Shown here: positions 52,007 to 60,181 of the stretch, one piece after another | Numbering within the stretch: the stretch's first letter is position 1 | How the letters are laid out: the number at the start of each line of letters is the position of its first letter | Source of the DNA: an uncultured Spirochaetota bacterium | GTDB lineage: Bacteria; Spirochaetota; Spirochaetia; JAFGXN01 | Direction of reading: 5' to 3' | DNA length: 64,000 nucleotides | Assembly: GCA_944390005.1 (NCBI GenBank) | Contig: CALXOJ010000002.1 | Coordinates: 62,001 to 126,000, forward strand | Notes under the pieces: model-generated | Told to the model about the DNA's origin: nothing | Database searches by the model: none | What the model saw: only the letters and a program-made list of their open reading frames with translations | Made by a program: the position numbers and the translations under genes

Positions 52007-52031
52007 AAACTTCTTTTGAGGACGGACGCCT

Positions 52032-53948
52032 ATGGCTCACGGATTTTTTCGAGTCGCGGCGGCGGCTCCCACTGTCAGAATCGCCGATCCTCCGCGCAAT
52101 GCGGAGGCGATTTTAAAGGAAATCGAAGCGGCGGACAAACTCGATGTTCAGTTTCTTTTGTTCCCCGAAGCGGTTTTGACCGGCGCTACTTGCGGAGATC
52201 TCTTTTTTCAACAGCCGCTTTTAAACGCAGCTGAAGAGGCGTTATGCAAGTTGATCAAAGCGACAGAACGCATGCGGACGTTGATTTGCGCAGGATTTCC
52301 TTTGCCGCTCGGCGGTCGGCTGTACAATGCGGCCGCCGTTTTCGGAAACGGACGCCTTTACGGAATTTGCGGCGAACGGGATCCCCGCAGTGTCGGAGGG
52401 ATCGACCGGAGCCGGTATTTTTCCTCGGCGCCGGAAGAACCGCAGACTGTTTCGGTTGCCGGTTTTTCTGTTCCGTTCGGCAGCCGGTTGATTTTTGATT
52501 TGAAAGTCGATGATGAAACATTTCCGATGACGATTGTTTTCGGCGATGATCCGCAGCTGACTGCCGGTGCGCTGCTGCTTGCCCGTCCGTTTGCCGCTGC
52601 CGAAATCGCCGGTGCGGCAGAGTTCCGCCGCGCGGTTGCCGTCGCCGAATCGGGATTGACGCATTCGGTTTGCGTTTACGCCGGCAGCGGCCGAGGAGAA
52701 TCGACAGGCGATGCTGTTTTTGGCGGCGGCTGCCTGATTGCCGAAAACGGCAGCATTTTGCGGGAACGTTCGCTGTTTGACGATGAAGTGCAGGTATCTG
52801 TCGACGTTGATTTTCAGCGTTTGACGGCCGACCGACAGAAAAACCGCCCTCGTTCCGCCGAAGCGGCTTCATTCTGTATTCCGGTTGAATGCCCGCCGCG
52901 CCGCGCCGGGACACTCATGCGCCGTGTTTCCCCGTATCCGTTTGTTCCCGCCGACAAAGATGAACGGGCACGCCGCTGCCGCCTGATTCTGCGATTGCAA
53001 ACGGAAGGACTGGCTCAACGGTTGCGGCAGACGCGTATCGGAAGCGTTGTTTTGGGGCTTTCCGGCGGACTTGATTCGACGCTGGCGCTGCTGGCGGCCG
53101 TATCGGCATTCGATTTACTGCATCTGCCAAAGACGGACATTGTCTGTCTGACTATGCCGGGCTTCGGCACTACCGATCGTACAAAAAACAACGCCTTCGC
53201 TTTAGCTCAGGCTGCGGGAGTTTCTCTGAAAGAAATTCCGATCAGAGAGGCGACGGCTCTCCATTTCAAAGACATCGGTCACGATCCCTCCGTCACCGAT
53301 GCGGTCTATGAAAACGCGCAGGCTCGCGAACGCACTCAGGTTCTCATGGACACGGCAAACGGGCTCAACGCGCTGGTGTTGGGAACCGGGGACCTCTCGG
53401 AAGCGGCGCTCGGTTGGGCCACATTTAACGGCGATCATATGGCAATGTACGGTGTCAACGCATCAATTCCAAAAACCTTGATGCGCGAACTGGTTCGCTT
53501 TTCTGCCGAATCGCTGCAAACCGAGAATCCTCAACTGGCTCAGCTGCTGACCGATGTTCTGAACACTCCCGTCAGTCCTGAACTGTTGCCGCCGAAAGAC
53601 GGAAAAATTGTTCAGGAAACTGAAGCCCTTGTCGGCCCCTATGAACTTCACGACTTCTTTCTGTATTACACCGTGCGCTTCGGCTTTTCTCCCGAGAAAA
53701 TTTTTACGCTGGCACAAGCTGCTTTCACGGAAGAAAACGGCTGTCCCCGCAATCCTGTCGAAATTCGCCGTTGGCTCGAAATCTTCTTCCGCCGCTTTTT
53801 CAGTCAGCAGTTCAAACGCAACTGTTCGCCCGAAGCTCCTCGAGTCGGCTCCGTTTCTCTCTCTCCTCGCGGGGGCTGGCTAATGCCCAGCGACGCTGAA
53901 GCCGCCGTCTGGCTTGACGGAATCGGAAAAATCGATGCAAATGCTTGA
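52032..53948 (+). CDS. nadE: NAD+ synthetase with degenerate glutaminase (nitrilase-like) domain
   Basis: 638 residues, the two-domain layout of glutamine-dependent NAD synthetase. The C-terminal synthetase half is intact: LGLSGGLDSTLALLAAV (about 340-356, the ATP-binding SGGxDS loop), ERTQVLMDTAN, GTGDLSEAALGW. The N-terminal nitrilase-like domain keeps the catalytic-triad Glu (FPEAVLTG, near 45), but where relatives read VPK the sequence is CGE (about 112-114), and where they have the nucleophile ICED it reads VFGD (about 167-170). So Lys and Cys are gone, and ammonia rather than glutamine is the likely nitrogen donor. Lies between two tRNA-Ala genes. Confidence 0.92.
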   Translation: MAHGFFRVAAAAPTVRIADPPRNAEAILKEIEAADKLDVQFLLFPEAVLTGATCGDLFFQQPLLNAAEEALCKLIKATERMRTLICAGFPLPLGGRLYNAAAVFGNGRLYGICGERDPRSVGGIDRSRYFSSAPEEPQTVSVAGFSVPFGSRLIFDLKVDDETFPMTIVFGDDPQLTAGALLLARPFAAAEIAGAAEFRRAVAVAESGLTHSVCVYAGSGRGESTGDAVFGGGCLIAENGSILRERSLFDDEVQVSVDVDFQRLTADRQKNRPRSAEAASFCIPVECPPRRAGTLMRRVSPYPFVPADKDERARRCRLILRLQTEGLAQRLRQTRIGSVVLGLSGGLDSTLALLAAVSAFDLLHLPKTDIVCLTMPGFGTTDRTKNNAFALAQAAGVSLKEIPIREATALHFKDIGHDPSVTDAVYENAQARERTQVLMDTANGLNALVLGTGDLSEAALGWATFNGDHMAMYGVNASIPKTLMRELVRFSAESLQTENPQLAQLLTDVLNTPVSPELLPPKDGKIVQETEALVGPYELHDFFLYYTVRFGFSPEKIFTLAQAAFTEENGCPRNPVEIRRWLEIFFRRFFSQQFKRNCSPEAPRVGSVSLSPRGGWLMPSDAEAAVWLDGIGKIDANA

Positions 53949-53972
53949 TTTTTTTTCCCGTTTGTCTATAAT
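53945..53972 (+). promoter_or_regulatory. Promoter of tRNA-Ala(CGC)
   Basis: TTGATT (53945-53950, overlapping the nadE stop codon), 16-base spacer, TATAAT (53967-53972), nine bases before the tRNA. Confidence 0.75.
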
Positions 53973-53981
53973 AAACACAAC

Positions 53982-54054
53982 GGGGAATTAGCTCAGTTGG
54001 TAGAGCGATTGGTTCGCAATCAATAGGCCGTGGGTTCGAGTCCCATATTCTCCA
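53982..54054 (+). tRNA. tRNA-Ala (anticodon CGC)
   Basis: 73 bases: acceptor GGGGAAT/ATTCTCC with the alanine-specific G3-U70 pair, D stem GCTC/GAGC, anticodon stem ATTGG/TCAAT with loop TTCGCAA (CGC), T arm GTGGG-TTCGAGT-CCCAT, discriminator A. CCA not encoded. Confidence 0.95.
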
Positions 54055-54056
54055 AA

Positions 54057-54085
54057 AACGCCGCAAAAGATGCGGCGTTTTTTTT
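54057..54085 (+). terminator. Terminator after tRNA-Ala(CGC)
   Basis: 9-bp perfect stem AACGCCGCA/TGCGGCGTT, loop AAAGA, then TTTTTT; begins three bases after the tRNA. Confidence 0.92.
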
Positions 54086-54143
54086 ATTCCTTTTTGGACG
54101 TGTGTGCGCCGTATGAAGACTTTTCTTTTTTTAGGGGATTCTT

Positions 54144-54149
54144 TATAAT
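54144..54149 (+). promoter_or_regulatory. -10 box of the bioD promoter (leaderless geometry)
   Basis: TATAAT six bases before ATG 54156. The -35 region is T-rich (TTTTCT, 54121-54126) and weak. Confidence 0.5.
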
Positions 54150-54155
54150 CGGAAC

Positions 54156-54848
54156 ATGGGAAAGGCTTTGTTTGTGACTGCTACCGGAACCGATGTCGGT
54201 AAAACGTATGCGGCGGCGCTGATTTTAAAAGAGTTGAAACGCAGGGGACTGAATGCGGGGTATTACAAGGCAGCTCTCAGCGGCGCACAGCCGCCGTTTG
54301 CCACGGTTCAGGACGACGACGCTTACGTTTGCCGCGTAGCCGGTCTGACTTCCAACGAAGCGGTGGTTTCATACCGCTATCGGACGGCCGTTTCGCCGTG
54401 TCTGGCAGCCGAGCGCGAAGGGCTGCAGCCGCCGGACAAAGACAGGATCCGCAGTGATTTCTTTCGTATGGCAAACCGTTTCGATTATACTGTTGTCGAA
54501 GGCAGCGGCGGTATTCTTTGTCCGTTGAACCACAGCCGAGAGGGCGTATTCACTATTGCCGACATGGTTGCCGATTTGGAGCTTACTTCGATTATCGTTG
54601 CCGACGCCGGTTTAGGGACGCTCAATGCCGTGAAGCTGACCGCCGATTGGATGATTTCCCATCGGCTGCCGATTGCCGGTGTTTTGCTTAATCGCTTTGA
54701 AAAAGGCAATTTCCTTCACGAAGATAACGCTCGAATGATAGACGAATGGATTCATCTGCCTGTTTTGGCATTAATTGAATCAAACGCCGACGGAGCGCAT
54801 TTTTTATTGCCTCCTGAGCAGTGGTTTTCGGAGGTGCGTGGGATATGA
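54156..54848 (+). CDS. bioD: Dethiobiotin synthetase
   Basis: 230 residues. P-loop TATGTDVGKTYAAALI (about 7-22), the substrate lysine in GYYKAALSG, VVEGSGGILCPL, and the nucleotide loop LLNRFEKGN. Closes the ureido ring of biotin from diaminopelargonic acid, CO2 and ATP. It is coupled by an ATGA overlap to bioA, which makes its substrate. bioF, bioC and bioB are not in the window. Confidence 0.95.
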   Translation: MGKALFVTATGTDVGKTYAAALILKELKRRGLNAGYYKAALSGAQPPFATVQDDDAYVCRVAGLTSNEAVVSYRYRTAVSPCLAAEREGLQPPDKDRIRSDFFRMANRFDYTVVEGSGGILCPLNHSREGVFTIADMVADLELTSIIVADAGLGTLNAVKLTADWMISHRLPIAGVLLNRFEKGNFLHEDNARMIDEWIHLPVLALIESNADGAHFLLPPEQWFSEVRGI

Positions 54849-56194
54849 CTGTTGAAGAGCGTGATTTAAAATACATATGGCACCCGTGTTCTCAAATGAA
54901 GGATTATGAAACCTTTCCGCCGATTCCGATTGAGCGCGGTGAAGGCGTTTATCTTTACGGGATCGATGGAAAACGGTATCTTGATGTGATCAGTTCGTGG
55001 TGGTGCAACCTTCTCGGACACTGTCACCCTCGTATCAATGCGGCGATTACCGATCAACTCAGCCGACTGGAACACGTTATCTTTGCCAATCTGACGCATT
55101 TGCCGGCGGTGGAGTTGTGTGAACGGTTAGCGGAGGTCGTTCCCCGCGGATTGGTAAAGTTCAACTTCTCCGATAACGGATCAGCTTCTGTCGAATGCGC
55201 TTTGAAAATGGCATTTCAATATATGCATCAAACGGGCAGACCGCGAAAAACTCGTTTCATGTGTCTCAGCGACGGCTACCATGGAGAAACCATCGGCGCG
55301 CTGAGTGTCGGTACCCTCGATCTGTATGCAAAAATCTACAAACCGATGCTGATGGATGTTGTGCGCATTCCGGCTCCCGACTGTTACCGCTGTCCGTTCG
55401 GGTTGACGCGGGAAGAGTGCGGCTGCCCCTGTTTCAAAGAGGCTGAACGGTGTTTCGAACAGTATGCCGAAGAGACGTGCGCGGTCATTGTCGAACCGCT
55501 GCTGCAAGGCAGCGCCGGTATGCGTATTTATCCGCCGCTGTATTTGAAGAAACTGCGGGCACTGTGCGACTGTTCCGACGTTCTGCTGATTGCCGATGAA
55601 ATTGCGACCGGATTCGGGCGAACGGGAAAAATGTTTGCCTGCGACCACGCCGGAATCACTCCCGACATCATGTGTTTATCAAAAGGCCTCACCGGCGGTT
55701 ATTTACCGATGGCGTTGACAGTCACTACTCAGGCGGTGTTTGACGCTTTTTATGCCGATTACAATGAAGGCAAGGCATTTATGCATTCGCACACTTACAG
55801 CGGAAACCCTCTCGGCTGCCGGGCGGCGCTGGCGGTTCAGGATATTTTACGCGGCGATAAAATTTTGGAACAAGCGGCTGAAACGGCGCCCCGACTGACC
55901 GCACTGTTGAACGAAGCGTTGGGATCTCATCCGAATGTCGGTGAAATTCGTCATATCGGTTTGATTCACGCCATTGAACTGACAGCCGACAAAAGGACAA
56001 AGGCGCCGTTTCCGTCTGAAAAACGTATCGGTTACCGAATTTACCGCCGAGCTGTCGAAAAAGGACTTTTACTGAGACCTCTCGGCAACGTATTGTACTT
56101 CAATCCGCCGTTGGTGATCAACGAAAGTCAATGCAGAGAAGCTGTTGAGTTGGCACGGCAGGCGCTCTATGAAGAGCTTCCGTTCAGAGGTTAA
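54845..56194 (+). CDS. bioA: Adenosylmethionine--8-amino-7-oxononanoate aminotransferase
   Basis: 449 residues from ATG 54845, which overlaps the bioD stop and has GGAGG upstream; the frame also extends to 54821 but without support. A class III PLP aminotransferase: IWHPCSQMKDYETFPPIPI substrate region, SSWWCNLLGHCHP, GYHGETIGALS, IADEIATGFGRTG, and the Schiff-base Lys in CLSKGLTGGYLP (about 278). The insert CYRCPFGLTREECGCPC with four or more Cys is common in BioA of Bacteroides-like and spirochaete relatives. Makes diaminopelargonate for BioD. Confidence 0.96.
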   Translation: MTVEERDLKYIWHPCSQMKDYETFPPIPIERGEGVYLYGIDGKRYLDVISSWWCNLLGHCHPRINAAITDQLSRLEHVIFANLTHLPAVELCERLAEVVPRGLVKFNFSDNGSASVECALKMAFQYMHQTGRPRKTRFMCLSDGYHGETIGALSVGTLDLYAKIYKPMLMDVVRIPAPDCYRCPFGLTREECGCPCFKEAERCFEQYAEETCAVIVEPLLQGSAGMRIYPPLYLKKLRALCDCSDVLLIADEIATGFGRTGKMFACDHAGITPDIMCLSKGLTGGYLPMALTVTTQAVFDAFYADYNEGKAFMHSHTYSGNPLGCRAALAVQDILRGDKILEQAAETAPRLTALLNEALGSHPNVGEIRHIGLIHAIELTADKRTKAPFPSEKRIGYRIYRRAVEKGLLLRPLGNVLYFNPPLVINESQCREAVELARQALYEELPFRG

Positions 56195-56195
56195 G

Positions 56196-57164
56196 GTGAA
56201 ACGGTGGGATTTGACAACGTTCGGTGAGATTTTGGTTGATTTACTGCCGGACGGTTTTGATGAAAGCGGTCATCCGCGGATGACGGTCAATGCAGGCGGC
56301 GCGCCGGCCAACGTTGCGGCGGTTGCGGCGGCCCGATTGGGCGTGAAGAGTGCGTTTATCGGCAAAGCGGGAAACGATGCCTTCGGTTTATATCTGAAGA
56401 AGACCCTTGAGCGCTGCGGCGTTGCTGTACACGGTTTGGTTTTTGACGACACCCTGCCGACGACGGTTGCCGCGGTGGCGCTTTCGGATGACGGCGAACG
56501 GAGCTTTTCGTTTTACCGCGGAAGGACAGCCGATACAAACCTTTGCGGCAAAGAAATCGACAGAGAGACAATCCGAGAATCCCGCATTTTTCACTTTGGA
56601 TCCCTTTCGCTGACAAACGAGCCCCTTCGTTCGGCAACCTTCGCCGCATTAGAGGAAGCCGAAAGCGGAGGATGTCTGATTTCTTTCGATCCCAACTTTC
56701 GCTCGACGTTGTGGAGTTGCGCAGATGAAGCGCGCACCCGTATTTTTTCCGTTCTCAATTACGTCGACATCATTAAAATTTCCGAAGAAGAGGCGATTTT
56801 AATGACCGGAGAGCGCGCTCCTGAAAAAGCGGCTGCTTCGTTGGCGGATCGCGGCATCGGAACGGTTTTCGTTACATTGGGAAAGAAAGGCGCGTACTTC
56901 CGCGTCAAAGGCGGCGGCGGATTTATTCCGGCATCCAACCATCCGTGCGTCGATGCCACCGGCGCCGGCGATGCATTTACAGCTGCGGTGCTTTCGCGAT
57001 TGGCCGTTGACGGAACGGAAAAGTTTTGCTTCAAGTCAGGTGCTGCCGAAATGGAAGAAGTTGTCCGTTTTGCGGTGCAAATTGCGGGAGAAACCGCCGC
57101 CCGCAAAGGAGCTTTTCCAATTCTGCCGCCCGAAGATTGCAAAAGCCGCATTGAAAACCGTTAA
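56196..57164 (+). CDS. PfkB-family carbohydrate kinase (fructokinase-like)
   Basis: 322 residues from GTG 56196, chosen because AGAGG lies five bases upstream, it begins just after the bioA stop, and the length becomes typical; upstream ATGs (56145, 56169) lie within bioA. N-terminal GEILVDLLPDG and VNAGGAPANVAAVAARLG-type ribokinase signature, C-terminal DATGAGDAFTAAVL with the catalytic Asp. Phosphorylates a sugar such as fructose; the exact substrate is not readable. It probably shares the bio transcript by position rather than by function. Confidence 0.9.
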   Translation: MKRWDLTTFGEILVDLLPDGFDESGHPRMTVNAGGAPANVAAVAAARLGVKSAFIGKAGNDAFGLYLKKTLERCGVAVHGLVFDDTLPTTVAAVALSDDGERSFSFYRGRTADTNLCGKEIDRETIRESRIFHFGSLSLTNEPLRSATFAALEEAESGGCLISFDPNFRSTLWSCADEARTRIFSVLNYVDIIKISEEEAILMTGERAPEKAAASLADRGIGTVFVTLGKKGAYFRVKGGGGFIPASNHPCVDATGAGDAFTAAVLSRLAVDGTEKFCFKSGAAEMEEVVRFAVQIAGETAARKGAFPILPPEDCKSRIENR

Positions 57165-57215
57165 GCTGGCGTTTTTTTTAACCGAAATTTAAAGCGAAAC
57201 CTTCAAGGAGACTGT

Positions 57216-57671
57216 ATGCCCGAAGAAAAGAAAACCTCACCGTGGATTGAAGAGTACCATTCTTTGCTGTTTCAAATAATGGGAATTTACGAAGAATGGA
57301 GTCAAAGTTACGGAATCAATCTTCATGAATACATGATTTTAAGCTACATCTACGAGCATCAGGAACGGTGTCTTCATAAAAACATCGTTGCAGAATTATT
57401 TCTTCCGACACGATTGGTTGACTCTATTCTGAAACAATTCGAACAGTCGGAAATGATCGAATATTGGGTTAATATCGAAGACAGAAGAGAAAAAATCGTT
57501 CGATTGACAGAAATCGGTCTCGAGTCGGCACAAAAAGTTATTTTGGGCGGACATGAAATGGAAAGAAAAGCACGGGAAAAATTCGGTGTCGAGCGGTTTG
57601 ACAGTTTAGCGGTTGATGCCGGAGATTTTTTAAAATCGCTTCGGTCAGCGTTGAATGAACTGAAAGTATAG
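57216..57671 (+). CDS. MarR-family transcriptional regulator
   Basis: 151 residues, winged helix-turn-helix of the MarR type: LHKNIVAELFLPTRLVDSILKQFEQ as the recognition region and the wing IEDRREKIVRLTEIG. Long first and last helices give the dimer interface. The target is not obvious; the neighbouring kinase, biotin genes or MATE exporters elsewhere are candidates. AAGGAG precedes the ATG. The stop codon TAG overlaps the last bases of a tRNA gene on the opposite strand. Confidence 0.88.
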   Translation: MPEEKKTSPWIEEYHSLLFQIMGIYEEWSQSYGINLHEYMILSYIYEHQERCLHKNIVAELFLPTRLVDSILKQFEQSEMIEYWVNIEDRREKIVRLTEIGLESAQKVILGGHEMERKAREKFGVERFDSLAVDAGDFLKSLRSALNELKV

Positions 57672-57742
57672 AGACAATAGGACTTGAACCTATGACCTCC
57701 TGTATGTGAAACAGGCGCTCTAACCGACTGAGCTATGCCTCC
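57669..57742 (-). tRNA. tRNA-Val (anticodon CAC)
   Basis: 74 bases on the minus strand: acceptor GGAGGCA/TGTCTCT (with a G1-U72 wobble), D stem GCTC/GAGC, anticodon stem CCTGT/ACAGG with loop TTCACAT (CAC), T arm ATAGG-TTCAAGT-CCTAT, discriminator A. CCA not encoded. The 3' end overlaps the marR stop codon. Confidence 0.93.
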
Positions 57743-57752
57743 GTTGCGATAA

Positions 57753-57781
57753 ATTATAGAAGAAAGGATGTAAAATGTCAA
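57753..57781 (-). promoter_or_regulatory. Consensus promoter of tRNA-Val
   Basis: Minus strand: TTGACA (57781-57776), 17-base spacer, TATAAT (57758-57753), ten bases before the tRNA. The -35 box overlaps the start codon of the DUF4954 gene, and the spacer covers its ribosome site. Confidence 0.9.
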
Positions 57782-59895
57782 GTCAGACACAACTTGAAAC
57801 AGTTCTCTTTTTATCGAATGACGGAGATTCCCGTCCGCCGCATTTTTTTCCGAAGCGATTCTTTGAAAACTGCCGCCTGTTGACAGATTCGGAAAAGGAA
57901 ACGCTTTTAAAAAACGGGAACCGATTTTTAAACGGCGCCGAAAACTCGTTTTTTGTCGACAGCCGTGACGGAGCGTTTGATGCCGGCCGTATCCGCGATT
58001 GCGAATTTCTGGGAACAGTGATTGTGGGGCGGTTGACGGAAGGGCGGCTGCATTTTCATGATTTGGATTTAGAAACCGGCATCTTTGCGTCGCGAATCGA
58101 AAACTGCCGTATCGGTGATCATTGCGTCGTTCGCAACGTCCGCTACCTTTCGAACTACGACATCGGTTCACAGACGATTTTATTCAATATTGAAGAAATG
58201 AGTTGTACGCCGCATGCGAAATTCGGAAACGGTATCGTGAAAGAGGGCGAAAAAGAGTCTGTGCGCATTTGGATTGATGTGAGAAACGAAAACGGCGGCC
58301 GCCGCGTTCTTCCGTTTGAAGGAATGCTGACTGCCGACGCTTGGCTTTGGTCGCAGTTCCGTGAAGATGTCCGCCTTCAGGAACGGCTGTTTGAAATGAC
58401 CACCGCCGCACACAGCCGCCGTCAAAACGAGTTCGGAACCGTCGGTGAAAAATGCGTTATCAAAAACACGCGGTTGATCAAAGACGTCAAGGTCACTGAC
58501 GGCGCCTACATCAAAGGCGCACTGAAGTTAAAAAACATCACCGTTTTGTCATCATTTGAAGAGCCGTCGCAAATCGGAGAGGGCGTCGAAATGGTCAACG
58601 GCATTATGGGGTACGGAAGCCGCGTTTTTTATCAGGCGACGGCGGTGCGTTTTGTTTTGGGACGCAACTGCTGCCTAAAATACGGCGCGCGGCTTTTACA
58701 TTCAGTTCTCGGAGCTAATTCGACAGTCTCCTGCTGTGAAATTCTCAACAATCTGATTTTTCCGTTTCATGAACAGCACCACAATACTTCGTTTTTGATT
58801 GCCGCCGAAGTGATGGGGCAGTCGAATTTGGCAGCGGGTGCGACGGCCGGCTCTAACCACAACTCCCGCAGTCCCGACGGCGAATTGATCGCCGGCCGCG
58901 GTTTTTGGCCGGGACTGTCGTCGTCATTTACGCACAACAGTCGTTTTGCGTCGTTCTGTTTGGCAACGCGCGGAAGTTATCGTCATCCGCTGGATATTCG
59001 TTATCCGTTTGCGTTGATTTCCGTCGAGGAAGACAACAAACTGTCAATTTTTCCTGCGTTTTGGTTCGAATCCAATATGTACGCCGTCGCCCGCAACAAA
59101 TCGAAGTTTACAGCTCGCGACAAACGGCGAGTAAAGGCGCTGTTTTTGGAAGTCGATCCGATCGCTCCCGATACGGTTGCCGAAATGCTTGAAGCGATGG
59201 ATCGTTTGGAACGACTGACGGCTGAGCAGCAGTCGGATGGCGAAGAACCGGCGATGCTTCTGCTCGATCCGCAGCGGGAACCGTTTGAACTGTTTGATCG
59301 CGGCGCTCAAAAACGTTACGGCGCCCGCATTGTCAATCCGGGGCGGGCGTACCGCGCTTACAGGCGGCAGGTGATTTTATTTGCGGCGCGGACGCTTTCA
59401 GAGAGTGAGGCGGCCGCCGGCCCCGGCGAAGAGGATTTGCTGCAGCCGGGCGCTTGGGAAAACGCCGGCGGTCAGCTGATGACAGCGTCGGACGTCGAAC
59501 AGCTGAAAACGGCGGTGAAAGAGGGGCGTTTTTCGCGGTGGGAAGAGGTGCACCGCTTTTACGGCGAATGCGCCGCCCGTTATACGGAACAAAAATGCAG
59601 GATGTCCGAACAGCTCATTGTTCGCTTTTACGGCAAACCGCTGTCACAGATGACGGCGGCGGAACGGGAGGCGGTCAAAACGGAGGCGCTTGAAGCGGCC
59701 GAAAGCGTTTACCGGGCTGCAGCCGATTCGAGGCGAAAAGATTTCAGCGACGTTTTTCGGCGGTCGGTTTACCGAACGAAAGAAGAAGCGGCCGCGGTTT
59801 TGGGAAAATTCGAAGACGACGTTTTTTTGCGGCAGCTGAAGAGCGAAACGCGGGAGCTGTGCCGAAAAATCAACGAGCGGTTTTCGCATCAATAA
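57775..59895 (+). CDS. DUF4954 family protein
   Basis: 706 residues. The first about 430 are rich in left-handed beta-helix-like turns: DCEFLGTVIVGRLTEGRLHF, NCRIGDHCVVRNVRYLSNYDIG, GEKCVIKNTRLIKDVKVTDGAYIKGAL, NSTVSCCEILNNLIFPFHEQHHN, resembling the hexapeptide part of sugar-nucleotide acyltransferases. LAAGATAGSNHNSRSPDGE and FTHNSRFASFCLATRGSY are the most conserved stretches. The last about 250 are helical and charged. Families of this kind are found in Bacteroidetes and spirochaetes; activity is unknown, though a sugar-related acyl- or nucleotidyltransferase is often guessed. GAAAGGAT precedes the ATG. Confidence 0.85.
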   Translation: MSSQTQLETVLFLSNDGDSRPPHFFPKRFFENCRLLTDSEKETLLKNGNRFLNGAENSFFVDSRDGAFDAGRIRDCEFLGTVIVGRLTEGRLHFHDLDLETGIFASRIENCRIGDHCVVRNVRYLSNYDIGSQTILFNIEEMSCTPHAKFGNGIVKEGEKESVRIWIDVRNENGGRRVLPFEGMLTADAWLWSQFREDVRLQERLFEMTTAAHSRRQNEFGTVGEKCVIKNTRLIKDVKVTDGAYIKGALKLKNITVLSSFEEPSQIGEGVEMVNGIMGYGSRVFYQATAVRFVLGRNCCLKYGARLLHSVLGANSTVSCCEILNNLIFPFHEQHHNTSFLIAAEVMGQSNLAAGATAGSNHNSRSPDGELIAGRGFWPGLSSSFTHNSRFASFCLATRGSYRHPLDIRYPFALISVEEDNKLSIFPAFWFESNMYAVARNKSKFTARDKRRVKALFLEVDPIAPDTVAEMLEAMDRLERLTAEQQSDGEEPAMLLLDPQREPFELFDRGAQKRYGARIVNPGRAYRAYRRQVILFAARTLSESEAAAGPGEEDLLQPGAWENAGGQLMTASDVEQLKTAVKEGRFSRWEEVHRFYGECAARYTEQKCRMSEQLIVRFYGKPLSQMTAAEREAVKTEALEAAESVYRAAADSRRKDFSDVFRRSVYRTKEEAAAVLGKFEDDVFLRQLKSETRELCRKINERFSHQ

Positions 59896-59917
59896 AAAAG
59901 CGGTTCTTTCGAACCGC
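59894..59917 (-). terminator. Terminator of tRNA-Pro
   Basis: Minus strand: 7-bp stem GCGGTTC/GAACCGC, loop of four, then six T; located five bases after the 3' end of the tRNA and right behind the DUF4954 stop. Confidence 0.85.
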
Positions 59918-59921
59918 CTTA

Positions 59922-59994
59922 TCGGGTAACCCGGACTTGAACCGGGGACCCCAAGTCCCCCAGACTTGTACGCTAACCACTGCGCCACTACCCG
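59922..59994 (-). tRNA. tRNA-Pro (anticodon GGG)
   Basis: 73 bases on the minus strand: acceptor CGGGTAG/TTACCCG, D stem GCGC/GCGT, anticodon stem CAAGT/ACTTG with loop CTGGGGG (GGG), T arm CCCGG-TTCAAGT-CCGGG, discriminator A. CCA not encoded. Confidence 0.95.
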
Positions 59995-60003
59995 AACGGT
60001 TGC

Positions 60004-60032
60004 ATTGTAGTGCTTTTGCGGCAATTTGTCAA
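60004..60032 (-). promoter_or_regulatory. Promoter of tRNA-Pro
   Basis: Minus strand: TTGACA (60032-60027), 17-base spacer, TACAAT (60009-60004), nine bases before the tRNA. Confidence 0.88.
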
Positions 60033-60181
60033 GAAGCGTCGGGAGAGATTTTCGCGGCGCTCTTTTACGGCAAGAGAGATCGGCTCACCACCGAAGGAAC
60101 GCGAAGCGTTCCGTTTTTCCTGAAAATAGAAATAAAAACTGTGCGGACAGACTCCTTGTTTCGCGCAAAAAGGGAGGAGAA

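Noticed and set aside
60026-60181. Longer N-terminus of the inositol monophosphatase-like protein
   Set aside because: The extension crosses the promoter of the divergent tRNA-Pro and has no family similarity; ATG 60182 has GGAGGAG.
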